A DNA stretch of 64,000 nt from FEN-1219 sp964503125 (GTDB lineage: Bacteria; Pseudomonadota; Gammaproteobacteria; Steroidobacterales; Rariloculaceae). The stretch covers positions 1-64,000 of the forward strand of contig CAZCZE010000009.1 of the NCBI GenBank assembly GCA_964503125.1, read 5' to 3'. Under the pieces are notes generated by a model, which saw only the letters and a program-made list of their open reading frames with translations, did not search any database and was not told the DNA's origin. Position 1 is the stretch's first letter; every line of letters begins with the position of its first letter. Positions 20,533-29,415 of this stretch are shown piece after piece. The translations under genes were made by a program, and so were the position numbers.

Positions 20533-21477
20533 ATGGCGAAAATCCCAGGCACGGCGGCTGGCCTCGCAGCCGCCCTCTTGAGCGTTCGCGTGGCCGCTCA
20601 GCAGCCCGCCCCCGAGTCCGCGGCGCCGTCGGACCCGCAGGTCATCGAGGAGGTCGTCGTGCGCGGCCGGCGCATGAGCGACATCAGGGACGACCTGCGC
20701 ATCCACGTCGACACGTTCATCGACGAGATCACCGCGTTGCCCGCGGGGCGCGGGTTCGCGCGCTGGCAGGGCAGCGTCTGTGTCGGCGTCCACAACCTCG
20801 AGCAGAGCGCGGCGCAGTATCTCGTCGACCGCATCTCGGCGCTCGCGCTCGATGTCGGGCTCACGCCAGGCGAGCCCGGCTGTAACCCCGACGCCATCGT
20901 CATCTTCACCACGGACGGCAAGGAGACCGCGAGCTTCATCGTGGAGAACCACGAGAGGGTGCTCCGGCCGAGCGGCGAAGGCGGCCAGCATCGAGGCCTC
21001 GCCGGGCTGAAAAATTTCGCGGAGTCCGATCGAGCGGTACGCTGGTGGCATCTGAGCATGCCCGTCGACGCGCGCACGGGGAACCCCGCCATCAGACAGC
21101 GCGGCGAGCCTGTAGGACAGTATCCCACCGTCATGGTCGACGGTCCCTCGCGCATCCACGACGGCGTCCGCGACGCCATGCAGCGCGTCATCGTCATCGT
21201 CGACTCGACGAAGCTGACGGGGACGACCTGGCAGCAACTGGGCGACTATCTCGCCGTCGTCTCGCTGGCTCAGGTCGATCTCGAGACGGATCCCGCGGGC
21301 TTCGACAGCATCCTGAATTTGTTCAGCAATCCCAAAGCCTATTCTGGTCTCACGGACTGGGACCGGTCGTACGTCCGCGCGCTCTACGCATTCGATCAGC
21401 GGCGGATCGCAAGGCTGCAGCAGAACGAGATCATCAGTCAGATGGTGCGCCGCGAAATCGACAACGGCGCTCAGTAG
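20533..21477 (+). CDS. Exported protein of unknown function with a TonB-box-like N-terminus
   Basis: A 314-residue exported protein with a signal peptide ending near VRVAAQQ. The mature N-terminus carries VIEEVVVRGRR, which closely resembles the TonB box region of outer-membrane receptors, but no plug or barrel follows. The body has WQGSVCVGVHNL and a later CNPDAIVIFTTDG. I recognise similar unnamed proteins from other soil proteobacteria but no function. It lies 31 bases after the MBL gene on the same strand, so the two may be cotranscribed. The ribosome site is weak. Confidence 0.65.
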   Translation: MAKIPGTAAGLAAALLSVRVAAQQPAPESAAPSDPQVIEEVVVRGRRMSDIRDDLRIHVDTFIDEITALPAGRGFARWQGSVCVGVHNLEQSAAQYLVDRISALALDVGLTPGEPGCNPDAIVIFTTDGKETASFIVENHERVLRPSGEGGQHRGLAGLKNFAESDRAVRWWHLSMPVDARTGNPAIRQRGEPVGQYPTVMVDGPSRIHDGVRDAMQRVIVIVDSTKLTGTTWQQLGDYLAVVSLAQVDLETDPAGFDSILNLFSNPKAYSGLTDWDRSYVRALYAFDQRRIARLQQNEIISQMVRREIDNGAQ

Positions 21478-21545
21478 GAACCGGAATTCAGCAAGGGCCG
21501 TTCAAAACGAACGGCGCACCACAACAACCGCAAAGGAGACACGGC

Positions 21546-22391
21546 ATGTGCGACCAAGACCACTTTGCAGAGGATCTCAAGAAATACACGCGCCGCGACG
21601 TCGGCACGATCGCGGCGGCCGTGGGTGTGGCGATGATGCTGCCGCGCTCGGCCTACGCCGTCGACGTCAGGGAGAGTGAGGTCACGATCACCACGCCCGA
21701 CGGGACCTGCGATGCGTACTTCGTGGCGCCGACGATGGGTGCGCACGCGGCCGTGCTCGTGTGGCCCGACATCTTCGGGCTGCGCCCCGCGTTCCGGCAA
21801 ATGGGCAAGCGCCTCGCCGAGGAAGGCTACAGCGTGCTCGTCGTGAATCCGTTCTACCGCACGCAGAAGGCGCCGACCGCGCCGCAGGGCGGGGCCACGG
21901 CGATCGCCGATGTGATGCCGCTCGCGCGCACGCTCAACGCGACGACCCACGCGGCCGACGCGAAGGCGTTCATCGCCTGGCTCGACGCGCGCGCCGAAGT
22001 CGACAAGGGCAAGAAGGTCGGCACGATCGGCTACTGCATGGGCGGCCCGATCGTCATGCGCACGGCGGCCGCGGTGCCCGACCGCGTCGGCGCCGGCGGC
22101 TCGTTCCACGGCGGCGGCTTGAACACGGCGAATCCGGACAGCCCGCATCTCTTGATCCCGCAGATGAAGGCGGCGTTCCTGATCGCCGTGGCCGAGAACG
22201 ACGACGCGCGCGATCCCGAGTCGAAGAACGTGCTCCGGAAGGCGTTCGACGACGCGAAGGTCGCCGCGGAGATCGAGGTGTACCCGGCCGCGCACGGCTG
22301 GTGCCCGCCGGACTCCCAAGTCTACGACCGCGATCAGGCCGAGAAGGCCTGGGGTCGCCTGCTGGCGCTGTTCAGCACGGCGCTCGCTTAA
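21546..22391 (+). CDS. Tat-exported dienelactone hydrolase family protein
   Basis: A 281-residue alpha/beta hydrolase. AAAGGAGA lies a few bases before the ATG at 21546. The N-terminus carries a twin-arginine signal (YTRRDVGTIAAAVGVAMML). The nucleophile is Cys in GTIGYCMGG, which marks the dienelactone hydrolase family, and the C-terminal His is in YPAAHGWC. Classical dienelactone hydrolase acts in the cytosol on chlorocatechol products. The Tat signal here implies folded export, so the substrate is probably a different lactone or ester. Confidence 0.85.
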   Translation: MCDQDHFAEDLKKYTRRDVGTIAAAVGVAMMLPRSAYAVDVRESEVTITTPDGTCDAYFVAPTMGAHAAVLVWPDIFGLRPAFRQMGKRLAEEGYSVLVVNPFYRTQKAPTAPQGGATAIADVMPLARTLNATTHAADAKAFIAWLDARAEVDKGKKVGTIGYCMGGPIVMRTAAAVPDRVGAGGSFHGGGLNTANPDSPHLLIPQMKAAFLIAVAENDDARDPESKNVLRKAFDDAKVAAEIEVYPAAHGWCPPDSQVYDRDQAEKAWGRLLALFSTALA

Positions 22392-22415
22392 GCTTCAGTC
22401 GTTCGCTTCGCTTCG

Positions 22416-22441
22416 ACGGGGACCGCACCTGCGGTCCCCGT
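22416..22441. terminator. Perfect 12-bp GC hairpin between convergent genes
   Basis: ACGGGGACCGCA and TGCGGTCCCCGT are exact complements with a two-base centre. They sit in the 58-base gap between the dienelactone hydrolase and the convergent metallopeptidase gene. No T-run follows on either strand, so it is a likely bidirectional terminator or RNA-end stabiliser rather than a classical one. Confidence 0.6.
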
Positions 22442-22449
22442 TACGGGGC

Positions 22450-23070
22450 TCAGCCCGCGCCGCCGCGGAGGCCGTTGCAGTTGCCCGCGAACCCGTTGCG
22501 CATGAGCAGCTCGTTCCAGAGCCGGGCGCGCTCGCCGCTCTCGAGACCTCGTGCCCACTGCCACGCCCGGCCGTATTCGTAGCTCGCCCGCCACTCCGAT
22601 TCGGTTCGTATCCGCTCGGCCGCGAAGTCTTCGCCCCACACCGTCGCCCAGACGCGATCGAGCACGAGATAGAGCGTCATGTGCCCATCGACGCCGTCGA
22701 GCCGCTCGGCCAGCTGCCAAAGGTGCCGGTGACCGAGCTCGTGAACGAGCGTTGCTTGCTTCACGGCGCGAGCGTAGGTCGCGCGTAGCTGCATCGGATG
22801 CTCGGGCCCGCCGGAGTGGCTGATGTCGTCGGCGACGACGGCCGGCACGCGCGGTTCGGGGAAGGGCAGGCAAGTCACGGTCTCGAGCGCGGCGACGATG
22901 TGCTCGCCGAACTCGTCCCAGATCGCGCGGTAGGTCCGCGTGTCCCACTGGTCTGCCGGCGACGACGCGACGAACTCGATCTCGACGCCTTGTGCCGGCG
23001 CTGCCCCGAGTAGCGCTGCCACCAGGACAACGCCGCTCGCGTTGCGCACGATTTCGTTTAGCTGCGGCAT
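22450..23070 (-). CDS. Small exported HExxH metallopeptidase-like protein
   Basis: A 206-residue protein with a hydrophobic N-terminal segment (VVLVAALLGAAPAQG) that is likely a signal peptide. LVHELGHRHLWQL contains the HExxH zinc motif. About 15 residues on, DGVDGHMTLYLVLDRVW may supply a further ligand. The family is not recognised beyond a zincin fold, so peptidase activity is an inference. A 10-bp palindrome lies directly upstream of the ATG. Confidence 0.65.
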   Translation of the reverse strand: MPQLNEIVRNASGVVLVAALLGAAPAQGVEIEFVASSPADQWDTRTYRAIWDEFGEHIVAALETVTCLPFPEPRVPAVVADDISHSGGPEHPMQLRATYARAVKQATLVHELGHRHLWQLAERLDGVDGHMTLYLVLDRVWATVWGEDFAAERIRTESEWRASYEYGRAWQWARGLESGERARLWNELLMRNGFAGNCNGLRGGAG

Positions 23071-23091
23071 CGCGAGGCATAATGCCTCGCG
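23071..23091. promoter_or_regulatory. Perfect 10-bp inverted repeat between divergent genes
   Basis: CGCGAGGCAT and ATGCCTCGCG are exact complements around a single central base. The site abuts the start codon of the minus-strand metallopeptidase gene and lies 27 bases before the plus-strand start at 23119. This geometry fits an operator serving both genes. As RNA it would also fold over the metallopeptidase ribosome site. Confidence 0.5.
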
Positions 23092-23118
23092 CAGCCGCAG
23101 CGACGAAAGGGGGAGCTG

Positions 23119-24528
23119 TTGAAGTTTGCGAATGTAGCGCTTGCGATCGCGCCCTGGCTCGTATCGACGGCGGTCGCGCAGCCGGCGGCGGACCCGAGCT
23201 TCACGAGCGTCGGCCGCGGTGCGCCGGTCACGCCCGAGCTTCCGTATCCCACCGTCGACGCGAGCTCGCTCGGCGACGTGCTCGACGATTACCCCGTCGT
23301 CGGGCCGTTCCGGCTCGCCGTGCGCGGCAAGCCCGGCGAAACGCTCGACGTCGGCTCTGCATGGAACGGCGCCACGCCCGCAGGCATCGAGCCGCTGCCC
23401 GTCGATCTCTTTACGACCAAGGATTTCTATCAGGACCGCGCGCTCTGGAGCGACCCGCGCTATTTCCGCTGCAACAGCGGGCTCGCGCTCGAGCAGCAGC
23501 GCGGCGCGAGCCGTTTTTCGCTCTACGCGATCGGCGACGATCCGCCGCGCACCGCGGCTTGGGGTTATTGCGACCGCGATTATCCGCGCGCGGCGATCGT
23601 GAGCCCCTACGAGCTCGCGACGGCCGAGGCTCACTACGAAGCGCTGCGAGGCGAAGCGCGCCGCCGCGGCGGGCCGACGCAGCACACGTACGCGACGGTG
23701 CCCGGCGAATGGACGGGCCGCTACGGGCGCATCAACATTCAGATGGCGTTCGGGACCTGGTACGGCATGCTCATGAACCAGATCCCGACGATCCTCTCGC
23801 TGCTGACCGAGGAGTACCAGCTGCGCCTCGTGCAGCAGCTCTTCCACGAAGGCAACTTGAACAACGCGCAGTGGCCGGGCCAGTACTGCTGGCCCGAAGG
23901 CTTCATGCGGCGCTACCACTTCGCGGGCACGCAGGAGCACCAGATCATGGTGACGCCGGCGCTCGTGCAGGTGCTGTCGTCGTCGTCGGGCAATTTCTTG
24001 ACGAACATCCACATCGGCCGCGAGTTCGACATGGAGGGCGCGACCCCAAGGCTCGGCGCCGACGTGCCGCGCTGGTACGGCGAGACGATCGGGTTCTGGG
24101 ACGGCGACGTGCTCGTCACGTGGACGTCGAACATCCAGGGCTGGACGTCGCACGGCCTGTTCGAGTTCTCGAGCAAGATGCAGACGATCGAAGTCTACGT
24201 GCCGAACCGCGACGCGAACGGCGCATTTCTAGGGCTCAACCACGAGACGATCTTCTACGACCCCGAGGCGCTCGTGGAGCCGATCCGAATCGTGCGCGAC
24301 TTCGCGAAGACGAGCGGCTTCGAGGAGGGCCAGCCCTACGTGTTCCCCGAGTGCATCCAGACGATCTTTCCGTTGCGTGGCCTCGCGACACCGATCGCGC
24401 CGGGCACGACGTTCGAGCACGACGTGCTCGACATGTACGGCCGCCCGTGGGCGCAGCTCTGGGAGAAGTACTGGGAGCAGGGGATGCAGCGCCCGGAACC
24501 GGACGAGGACATCTTCAGCTTCGAGTAG
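23119..24528 (+). CDS. Exported protein of unknown function, W-[DE]-G-[DE] family variant
   Basis: A 469-residue exported protein that starts with TTG at 23119, after an AAGGGGG ribosome site five bases upstream. A signal peptide follows (ALAIAPWLVSTAVAQ). The family motif appears as TIGFWDGDVLVTWTSNIQGW, followed by QTIEVYVPNRDANG. The rest has few matches to the other family members here, so it is a divergent branch. Function unknown; periplasmic location inferred. Confidence 0.7.
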   Translation: MKFANVALAIAPWLVSTAVAQPAADPSFTSVGRGAPVTPELPYPTVDASSLGDVLDDYPVVGPFRLAVRGKPGETLDVGSAWNGATPAGIEPLPVDLFTTKDFYQDRALWSDPRYFRCNSGLALEQQRGASRFSLYAIGDDPPRTAAWGYCDRDYPRAAIVSPYELATAEAHYEALRGEARRRGGPTQHTYATVPGEWTGRYGRINIQMAFGTWYGMLMNQIPTILSLLTEEYQLRLVQQLFHEGNLNNAQWPGQYCWPEGFMRRYHFAGTQEHQIMVTPALVQVLSSSSGNFLTNIHIGREFDMEGATPRLGADVPRWYGETIGFWDGDVLVTWTSNIQGWTSHGLFEFSSKMQTIEVYVPNRDANGAFLGLNHETIFYDPEALVEPIRIVRDFAKTSGFEEGQPYVFPECIQTIFPLRGLATPIAPGTTFEHDVLDMYGRPWAQLWEKYWEQGMQRPEPDEDIFSFE

Positions 24529-24554
24529 CGTGCGGTCTACGCCGCGTTCACGGC

Positions 24555-25529
24555 CTACTGCTGCGCGGCCCCGCGCTCTCCCACGCGCGCGCCCGACAAG
24601 ATGTTCGCCATGCCGTAGTTGCCCTCGGTGCAGGCGTATTCGTAGAGCAGGCCGTCGAGCTCCGTGAGCGGGTAGGTGCCGCCCCACGGCTCGGCCCAGG
24701 TGTCGGGGTCGACGACGGTGAAGGCGTACTCGAGCGTGTCCTCGTCGATGCGCGTGATGCGCTCGGTGACGCGCATGTTCTCGCTCGCGTTGCGCCAGGC
24801 GCTGTCGGGATGGAAACCGGCCGTCTCGATGACGAAGGCCTCGCCCTCCCAGCGGCCGACCGACGTGCCGTTCCACTGCGGCAGCAGCTCGTCGGGCAGT
24901 GCGCGCCCGTCGGTCGGGATGACGCGCGGGTCGCCCATCTCGCCCTGCACGATGACGTAGCCCGGGCTCTGGAAGATCTGGAGGTTGCTGTTGTAGCCGC
25001 GCGGCAGGATCGGCGGCTGCGTGCTCGACCAGATGATGCAGCGCTCCGTCAGCGAGCGCATCTCAGGGCCGTCGAACTCGCGCCCGCGGCGAACCGCGGC
25101 ACGCGCGTCGCGGCGTGCGACGGCGGCCTCGTTGAGCGGCGGGATGCGGCCGTTCTTGGGCTGCGTGACGATCGAGGTGCGCAAGTTGAGCGACGTGACG
25201 CCCTCGTTCTCGCTGAGCGCGAACTGACCCATGCTGTAGTGCACGTCGGCCGCGGTGCCGGGCTCGGTGTCGTCGGCATCGAATGCCTGCGACAGCCGTT
25301 GCTTTGCGAACTCGGCGTGCTCCTCGGCCGTGAAGAACTCCTTGTCGCCAAGGTTGGGATCGCGTTCGAGGGGCGCCGTCGTGAACTCGGCATAGGCGCC
25401 CGAGATGTCCGGGTCGCCCCAGGCGGTTCGAGGGCCGGCGGGCTCGCTGCCGTTCTGCGCGCAGCCGCCGAGCGGCAACAGAATGGCGGTGCTGGCCAGT
25501 GCAGCAAGAGAGTAGGTGGGGTTTCTCAT
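24555..25529 (-). CDS. Exported lipoprotein of unknown function, W-[DE]-G-[DE] family
   Basis: A 324-residue lipoprotein; the signal ends in LPLGGC with Cys23 as the lipidated residue. The motifs PRVIPTDGRALP, SVGRWEGEAFVIETAGF and VTERITRIDEDTLEY place it with the family at 11944 and 38539. It is the third gene of a three-gene operon. Its ATG overlaps the upstream stop by four bases (ATGA). No function is recognised. It probably faces the periplasm from the inner or outer membrane. Confidence 0.8.
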   Translation of the reverse strand: MRNPTYSLAALASTAILLPLGGCAQNGSEPAGPRTAWGDPDISGAYAEFTTAPLERDPNLGDKEFFTAEEHAEFAKQRLSQAFDADDTEPGTAADVHYSMGQFALSENEGVTSLNLRTSIVTQPKNGRIPPLNEAAVARRDARAAVRRGREFDGPEMRSLTERCIIWSSTQPPILPRGYNSNLQIFQSPGYVIVQGEMGDPRVIPTDGRALPDELLPQWNGTSVGRWEGEAFVIETAGFHPDSAWRNASENMRVTERITRIDEDTLEYAFTVVDPDTWAEPWGGTYPLTELDGLLYEYACTEGNYGMANILSGARVGERGAAQQ

Positions 25530-26338
25530 TGGCTCGATGCTCCTGCCGGGGGCTCGGTGCCCGGTTTACGCAAATGCCCGTAGATCTTCTCTTCCGCGTA
25601 CGGCTCGCACTTGAACTCGAGGACGCGGAAGTCTTCGTCGACGACGCGATAAAGCGGCATGCGGATCGTCCACGGCTGCGTGAACACGGTCGCGTCGTCG
25701 ATCGTGGCTTCGTAGGTCATGTGGTTGGGGCCGAGCGGCATGTAGCGCTCGGTGACGCGTGCGTTGCCGCTCGCATAGTTGCCGGCGCGGTCGAGCCACG
25801 TGAGGCCGTTCAGGCCCGTGACTTCGACGACGAACGTATCGCCGTCCCAACGGCCGTTCGACCAGCCCATCCAGCTGTCGAGCGGCGCTTCGTCGGTCCC
25901 GTCGACGAAGATGCGCCGGAAGCCCGCCGCGAACTGGTAGACCATGACGACGTCGCGCTCGTTCTGGAGGATCTGGAACGGATAGGGCATGTACGTCGAG
26001 CGCGGCACGCCGCCCAGGTAGCACTTGCCTTCGGGGTCCTCGGTCAAGCGGTTCGCGAAGCGCCGGTCGCGCTCGGCGCGCGCCTCGGCAAGATAGGGAA
26101 TCGCGCCGCCCACGACGACGCCGTGTCCGGGCGGCACGGCGAGCTGCGCGCCGAGCTGGATCACCACGGGATAGTCGGAAACGTGCGGCTCGAGATTCCA
26201 GTGGGCGGTGTTGAGCGTCTGCCAGACGCCGCTCAAGTCCGGGCGGCCGTTTGGCGCCCGCGGAAGCTCGTCTCGGACTTGGGCCTCCGCCGTCGCTGCG
26301 CCGAGCAGCGCGACCGTGAAAACGGCGGCTCGCCTCAT
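25526..26338 (-). CDS. Exported protein of unknown function, W-[DE]-G-[DE] family
   Basis: A 270-residue exported protein with signal peptide AAVFTVALLGAATAEA. Key motifs are VIQLGAQLAVPPG, RRIFVDGTDE, SNGRWDGDTFVVEVTGL and VTERYMPLG. The ATG at 26338 overlaps the stop of the HH protein gene by four bases (ATGA), and its own stop overlaps the next ATG in the same way. The order HH protein then W-[DE]-G-[DE] protein is repeated at 37361-38520 and fused at 17064-18152. It is probably a partner of the HH protein. Confidence 0.8.
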   Translation of the reverse strand: MRRAAVFTVALLGAATAEAQVRDELPRAPNGRPDLSGVWQTLNTAHWNLEPHVSDYPVVIQLGAQLAVPPGHGVVVGGAIPYLAEARAERDRRFANRLTEDPEGKCYLGGVPRSTYMPYPFQILQNERDVVMVYQFAAGFRRIFVDGTDEAPLDSWMGWSNGRWDGDTFVVEVTGLNGLTWLDRAGNYASGNARVTERYMPLGPNHMTYEATIDDATVFTQPWTIRMPLYRVVDEDFRVLEFKCEPYAEEKIYGHLRKPGTEPPAGASSQ

Positions 26339-26745
26339 TGCTGCGCGGGGCCTTCGCCCGGTGCCTGCGTGCCGCCGAAGAACAGCGCGCGGCCGTCGGC
26401 GAACGTCATTTCGCGGCCGACGGCCTTGTTCGAGCCGTCGCGCGTGCCGTAGCCGCGAATCACGAGCTCGGAGCCGATCGGGATCGAGTTCTTGGTGATG
26501 CCGCGCCGCACGAGCGCGTTCGGGCTGCCGCCCTCGACCATCCACGCGACGGCTTTGCCGTCGTCGCCCACGACCTCGATGTGGATCCACGAGTGCGGAT
26601 TGATGAGCTCGACTTTGGTGACTTTGCCGCGGAGCGTCACCTGGCGGTTGACGTCGAACTCCGTGGCGAAGGCGTGATGTGCGAGAGCCGCCGCGGTCGG
26701 CAGCGTGCACGCTCCAAACAGGATAACCAGCGTCGTCAGTCGCAC
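26335..26745 (-). CDS. Small exported HH protein (DUF6152-like)
   Basis: A 136-residue exported protein that starts with GTG at 26745; GGGGGGAG lies seven bases upstream. The signal peptide ends AALA and His23-His24 follow (AHHAFATEFD), so cleavage by signal peptidase I would expose an N-terminal histidine. The core has TLRGKVTKVELINPHSW and a conserved Trp in VAWMVEGG, which I associate with the unknown family DUF6152. A predicted beta-barrel of about 100 residues fits the spacing. It leads the 24555-26745 operon and is divergent from the DUF1592 operon by 209 bases. Confidence 0.75.
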   Translation of the reverse strand: MRLTTLVILFGACTLPTAAALAHHAFATEFDVNRQVTLRGKVTKVELINPHSWIHIEVVGDDGKAVAWMVEGGSPNALVRRGITKNSIPIGSELVIRGYGTRDGSNKAVGREMTFADGRALFFGGTQAPGEGPAQQ

Positions 26746-26954
26746 GGCCGCTCCCCCCTCGATTAGTCGACACCGTCGAGGTGAAATCATGCCCGATTCC
26801 CAGGCGCCGCGCCTAGGCGCGAAGGGAGGTGCAGGGCGTCTGCGACAAAACTTGACGCAGGACAGGTCCGCACGGGCGGCGTCTGAACCTATACTAATCA
26901 AGGCTCCGCGGCCGTTGCCGGCGGGCGCCGGAGCTCGAATCGGGGAGTACCGCC

Positions 26955-29381
26955 ATCGCATCCAAGCTCGTCATACCCGTAGCGTTGCTGGGCGTCGCGG
27001 CCGCGGCCGGCGGCGGCGCGTTCCTTTGGACGCACTCGCGCCCGTCGAACGCGTCGCAGTGGGCCGTCGTCAACAAATATTGCGTCGAGTGCCACAACCA
27101 GGACGACCTGGCCGGCGACCGTGCCTTCGACCGGCTGTCGCCCGACCGTATCGCCGCGGACGCGGAGACCTGGGAAGCCGCGATCCGCAAGCTGCGCGGC
27201 GGCCTCATGCCGCCCGCGGGCGGGCCGCGCCCCGACGCCAAGGCCGTGGATGCGCTGGCTTCGTGGCTCGAGAACGAGATCGACTTAGGCGAGGCCGAGC
27301 CCGAGCCGGGTCGGGTCGCGCTGCGCCGCCTGAACCGCCGCGAGTATGCCTACGCGATCCGCGACCTGCTCGCGCTCGACATCGACGCCGCGGAGTTCCT
27401 GCCCGACGACAACGTCGACGGCCACTTCGACAACAACGCCGACGCGCTCCAGGTGTCGCCGGCGTTCGTCACTCAGTACATCGACGCGGCGCGCGCGATC
27501 GCGCTCGAGGCCGTCGGCAACCCTGCGGCGCTGCCGATCAAGACTACCTACGGCGACCCCGCCAACATGGTCATCTCGCTGCCGCCCGACGCCGCTCCCG
27601 GCACGGGCCGGCAGCAGCACCACCTTCCCGGCATGCCGTTCGGCACGCGCGGCGGGTTCGTCGTCAAGCACAATTTCCCCGCGGACGGCGAGTACGAGCT
27701 CACCATCGGCGACATGGCGCTCGCGCGCGAAGTGCCGCGCATGGAGTTCGAGAACACGGTGGTCGTGCTGCTCGACGGCGAGGAGATCTATCGCACCAAC
27801 ATCGGCGGCGAGGCCGATCACAAGGCGATCGATCAAACGCTCGATCCCGCCGTCGAGGCGATCAACGGCCGGCTGCGCAAGATCCGCTTCGACGCGACGG
27901 CCGGCCAACACGACCTCGGCGTCACGTTCGTGCACCGCAGCTTCGCCGAGAGCGACGAGCGCACGCGCACGGCGGCGCTCGAAGGCGGCCAGGAGCGCAT
28001 CCAAGCGGCGCACGCGCTCGAGATTCGCGGGCCGCTCACGGTCACCGGCCTCGGCGATTCGCCGAGCCGCCGGAAGATTTTCGTCTGCACTCCGTCCGAC
28101 ACGCCCGACGAACGCACCTGCGCGACCGAGGTCGTCACGAATCTCGCCGAGCGCGCGTTCCGCCGCCCGGCCGACGACGAGGACCTCGCCGGGCTCATGG
28201 CGTTCTACGACTTAGGCTTCGAGCAGGGCGGCTTCGAGACCGGCGTCCGCGATGCGCTCTCCGCCGTGCTCGCGAGCCCGCACTTCATCTATCGCGCCGA
28301 GTCCGGGGAAGGCGAGGCCCTAAGTGAGCTCACCGACCTCGAGCTGGCGTCGCGGCTGTCGTTCTTCCTCTGGAGCAGCTTGCCCGACGGCGAGCTGCTC
28401 GAGCTCGCGGAAAGCGGGCGCCTCGGCAACAGGGATGTGCTCGCCGCCCAAGTGAAGCGCCTGCTCGCCGACGAGCGCGCCAAGTCGCTCGTCGACGATT
28501 TCGCATTCCAGTGGCTCGACGTCGCGAAGCTCGACGAGATCGTGCCCGACCGCGGCCAGTTCCCGCACGCGAGCGGCCTGCTCGATGCGCGCGAGCTCAT
28601 GAAGGAGGAGCTCAGGCTGTTCATCGACAGCGTGTTCCGCAGCGATCGCAGCGTCGTCGAGCTCTTGACCGCCGACTACACGTTCCTCAACGAGCGCCTC
28701 GCGATGCATTACGGCATCGAGACCGTCAAGGGCGCGCGCTTCCGCCGCGTGACGCTGCCCGACGAATCGCGCTACGGGCTGCTCGGCAAAGGCGCCATCC
28801 TCTCGTTGACGGCGTACCCGAACCGGACGTCGCCCGTGCTGCGCGGCGCGTGGGTCCTGGAACGCCTCGTCGGCGCTCCGCCGCCGCAGCCGCCGCCCGA
28901 CGTGCCGGACCTCGTCGAGAACCGCCGCGGGCAGCCGCCGCGGACGCTGCGCGAGCGGCTGGAGCAGCACCGCGAGAATCCGACCTGCTTCGCGTGCCAC
29001 GGGATCATGGACCCGCTGGGCTTCGCGCTCGAGAATTTCAACGCCGTGGGCCAGTACCGCAGCATCGATCCCGACACGCGCACGCCGATCGACGCGAGCG
29101 CCGTGCTGCCCGACGGTACGCCGGTTGCGAGTGCCGCCGACCTGCGCCGCGCGCTCGCGGCGCGTCCCGAGCAGCTGGTGCAGGCGCTCACCGAGAACCT
29201 CATGACGTTTGCGCTCGGCAGGACGCTCGACCATCGCGACATGCCCGCGGTGCGCGACATCGTGCGCCGCGCCGCGCAGGACGGCTACCGGTTCGAGGCC
29301 ATCGTGCTCGGCGTCGTTTCGAGCGACGCATTTCTCAAACGGGAGGCCTCAGACGGCCTCCTCCAGGCGTCTTTGGAGTAA
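26955..29381 (+). CDS. DUF1592-type exported di-haem protein (PSD/cytochrome)
   Basis: A protein of about 808 residues with DUF1587, DUF1592, DUF1588 and DUF1585-like segments in order, and a C-type haem motif near each end: YCVECHNQ and CFACHGIMDP. Such proteins, first noted in planctomycetes, are periplasmic and possibly electron-transferring. The start is unusual. GGGGAG (26942-26947) stands seven bases before ATC at 26955, and the hydrophobic anchor KLVIPVALLG follows at once. The only ATG, GTG or TTG in frame is TTG at 26985, inside the anchor and without a ribosome site. It leads a five-gene operon with DUF1552. Confidence 0.85.
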   Translation: MASKLVIPVALLGVAAAAGGGAFLWTHSRPSNASQWAVVNKYCVECHNQDDLAGDRAFDRLSPDRIAADAETWEAAIRKLRGGLMPPAGGPRPDAKAVDALASWLENEIDLGEAEPEPGRVALRRLNRREYAYAIRDLLALDIDAAEFLPDDNVDGHFDNNADALQVSPAFVTQYIDAARAIALEAVGNPAALPIKTTYGDPANMVISLPPDAAPGTGRQQHHLPGMPFGTRGGFVVKHNFPADGEYELTIGDMALAREVPRMEFENTVVVLLDGEEIYRTNIGGEADHKAIDQTLDPAVEAINGRLRKIRFDATAGQHDLGVTFVHRSFAESDERTRTAALEGGQERIQAAHALEIRGPLTVTGLGDSPSRRKIFVCTPSDTPDERTCATEVVTNLAERAFRRPADDEDLAGLMAFYDLGFEQGGFETGVRDALSAVLASPHFIYRAESGEGEALSELTDLELASRLSFFLWSSLPDGELLELAESGRLGNRDVLAAQVKRLLADERAKSLVDDFAFQWLDVAKLDEIVPDRGQFPHASGLLDARELMKEELRLFIDSVFRSDRSVVELLTADYTFLNERLAMHYGIETVKGARFRRVTLPDESRYGLLGKGAILSLTAYPNRTSPVLRGAWVLERLVGAPPPQPPPDVPDLVENRRGQPPRTLRERLEQHRENPTCFACHGIMDPLGFALENFNAVGQYRSIDPDTRTPIDASAVLPDGTPVASAADLRRALAARPEQLVQALTENLMTFALGRTLDHRDMPAVRDIVRRAAQDGYRFEAIVLGVVSSDAFLKREASDGLLQASLE

Positions 29382-29415
29382 ACTTAGGGACTTAAGACGG
29401 AGAGGGAGTTACGCC

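Noticed and set aside
26746..26954. Complete sigma-70 promoter for the DUF1592 operon
   Set aside because: TATACT at 26890-26895 is a fair -10, but the nearest TTGACG lies 32 bases upstream, too far to pair.
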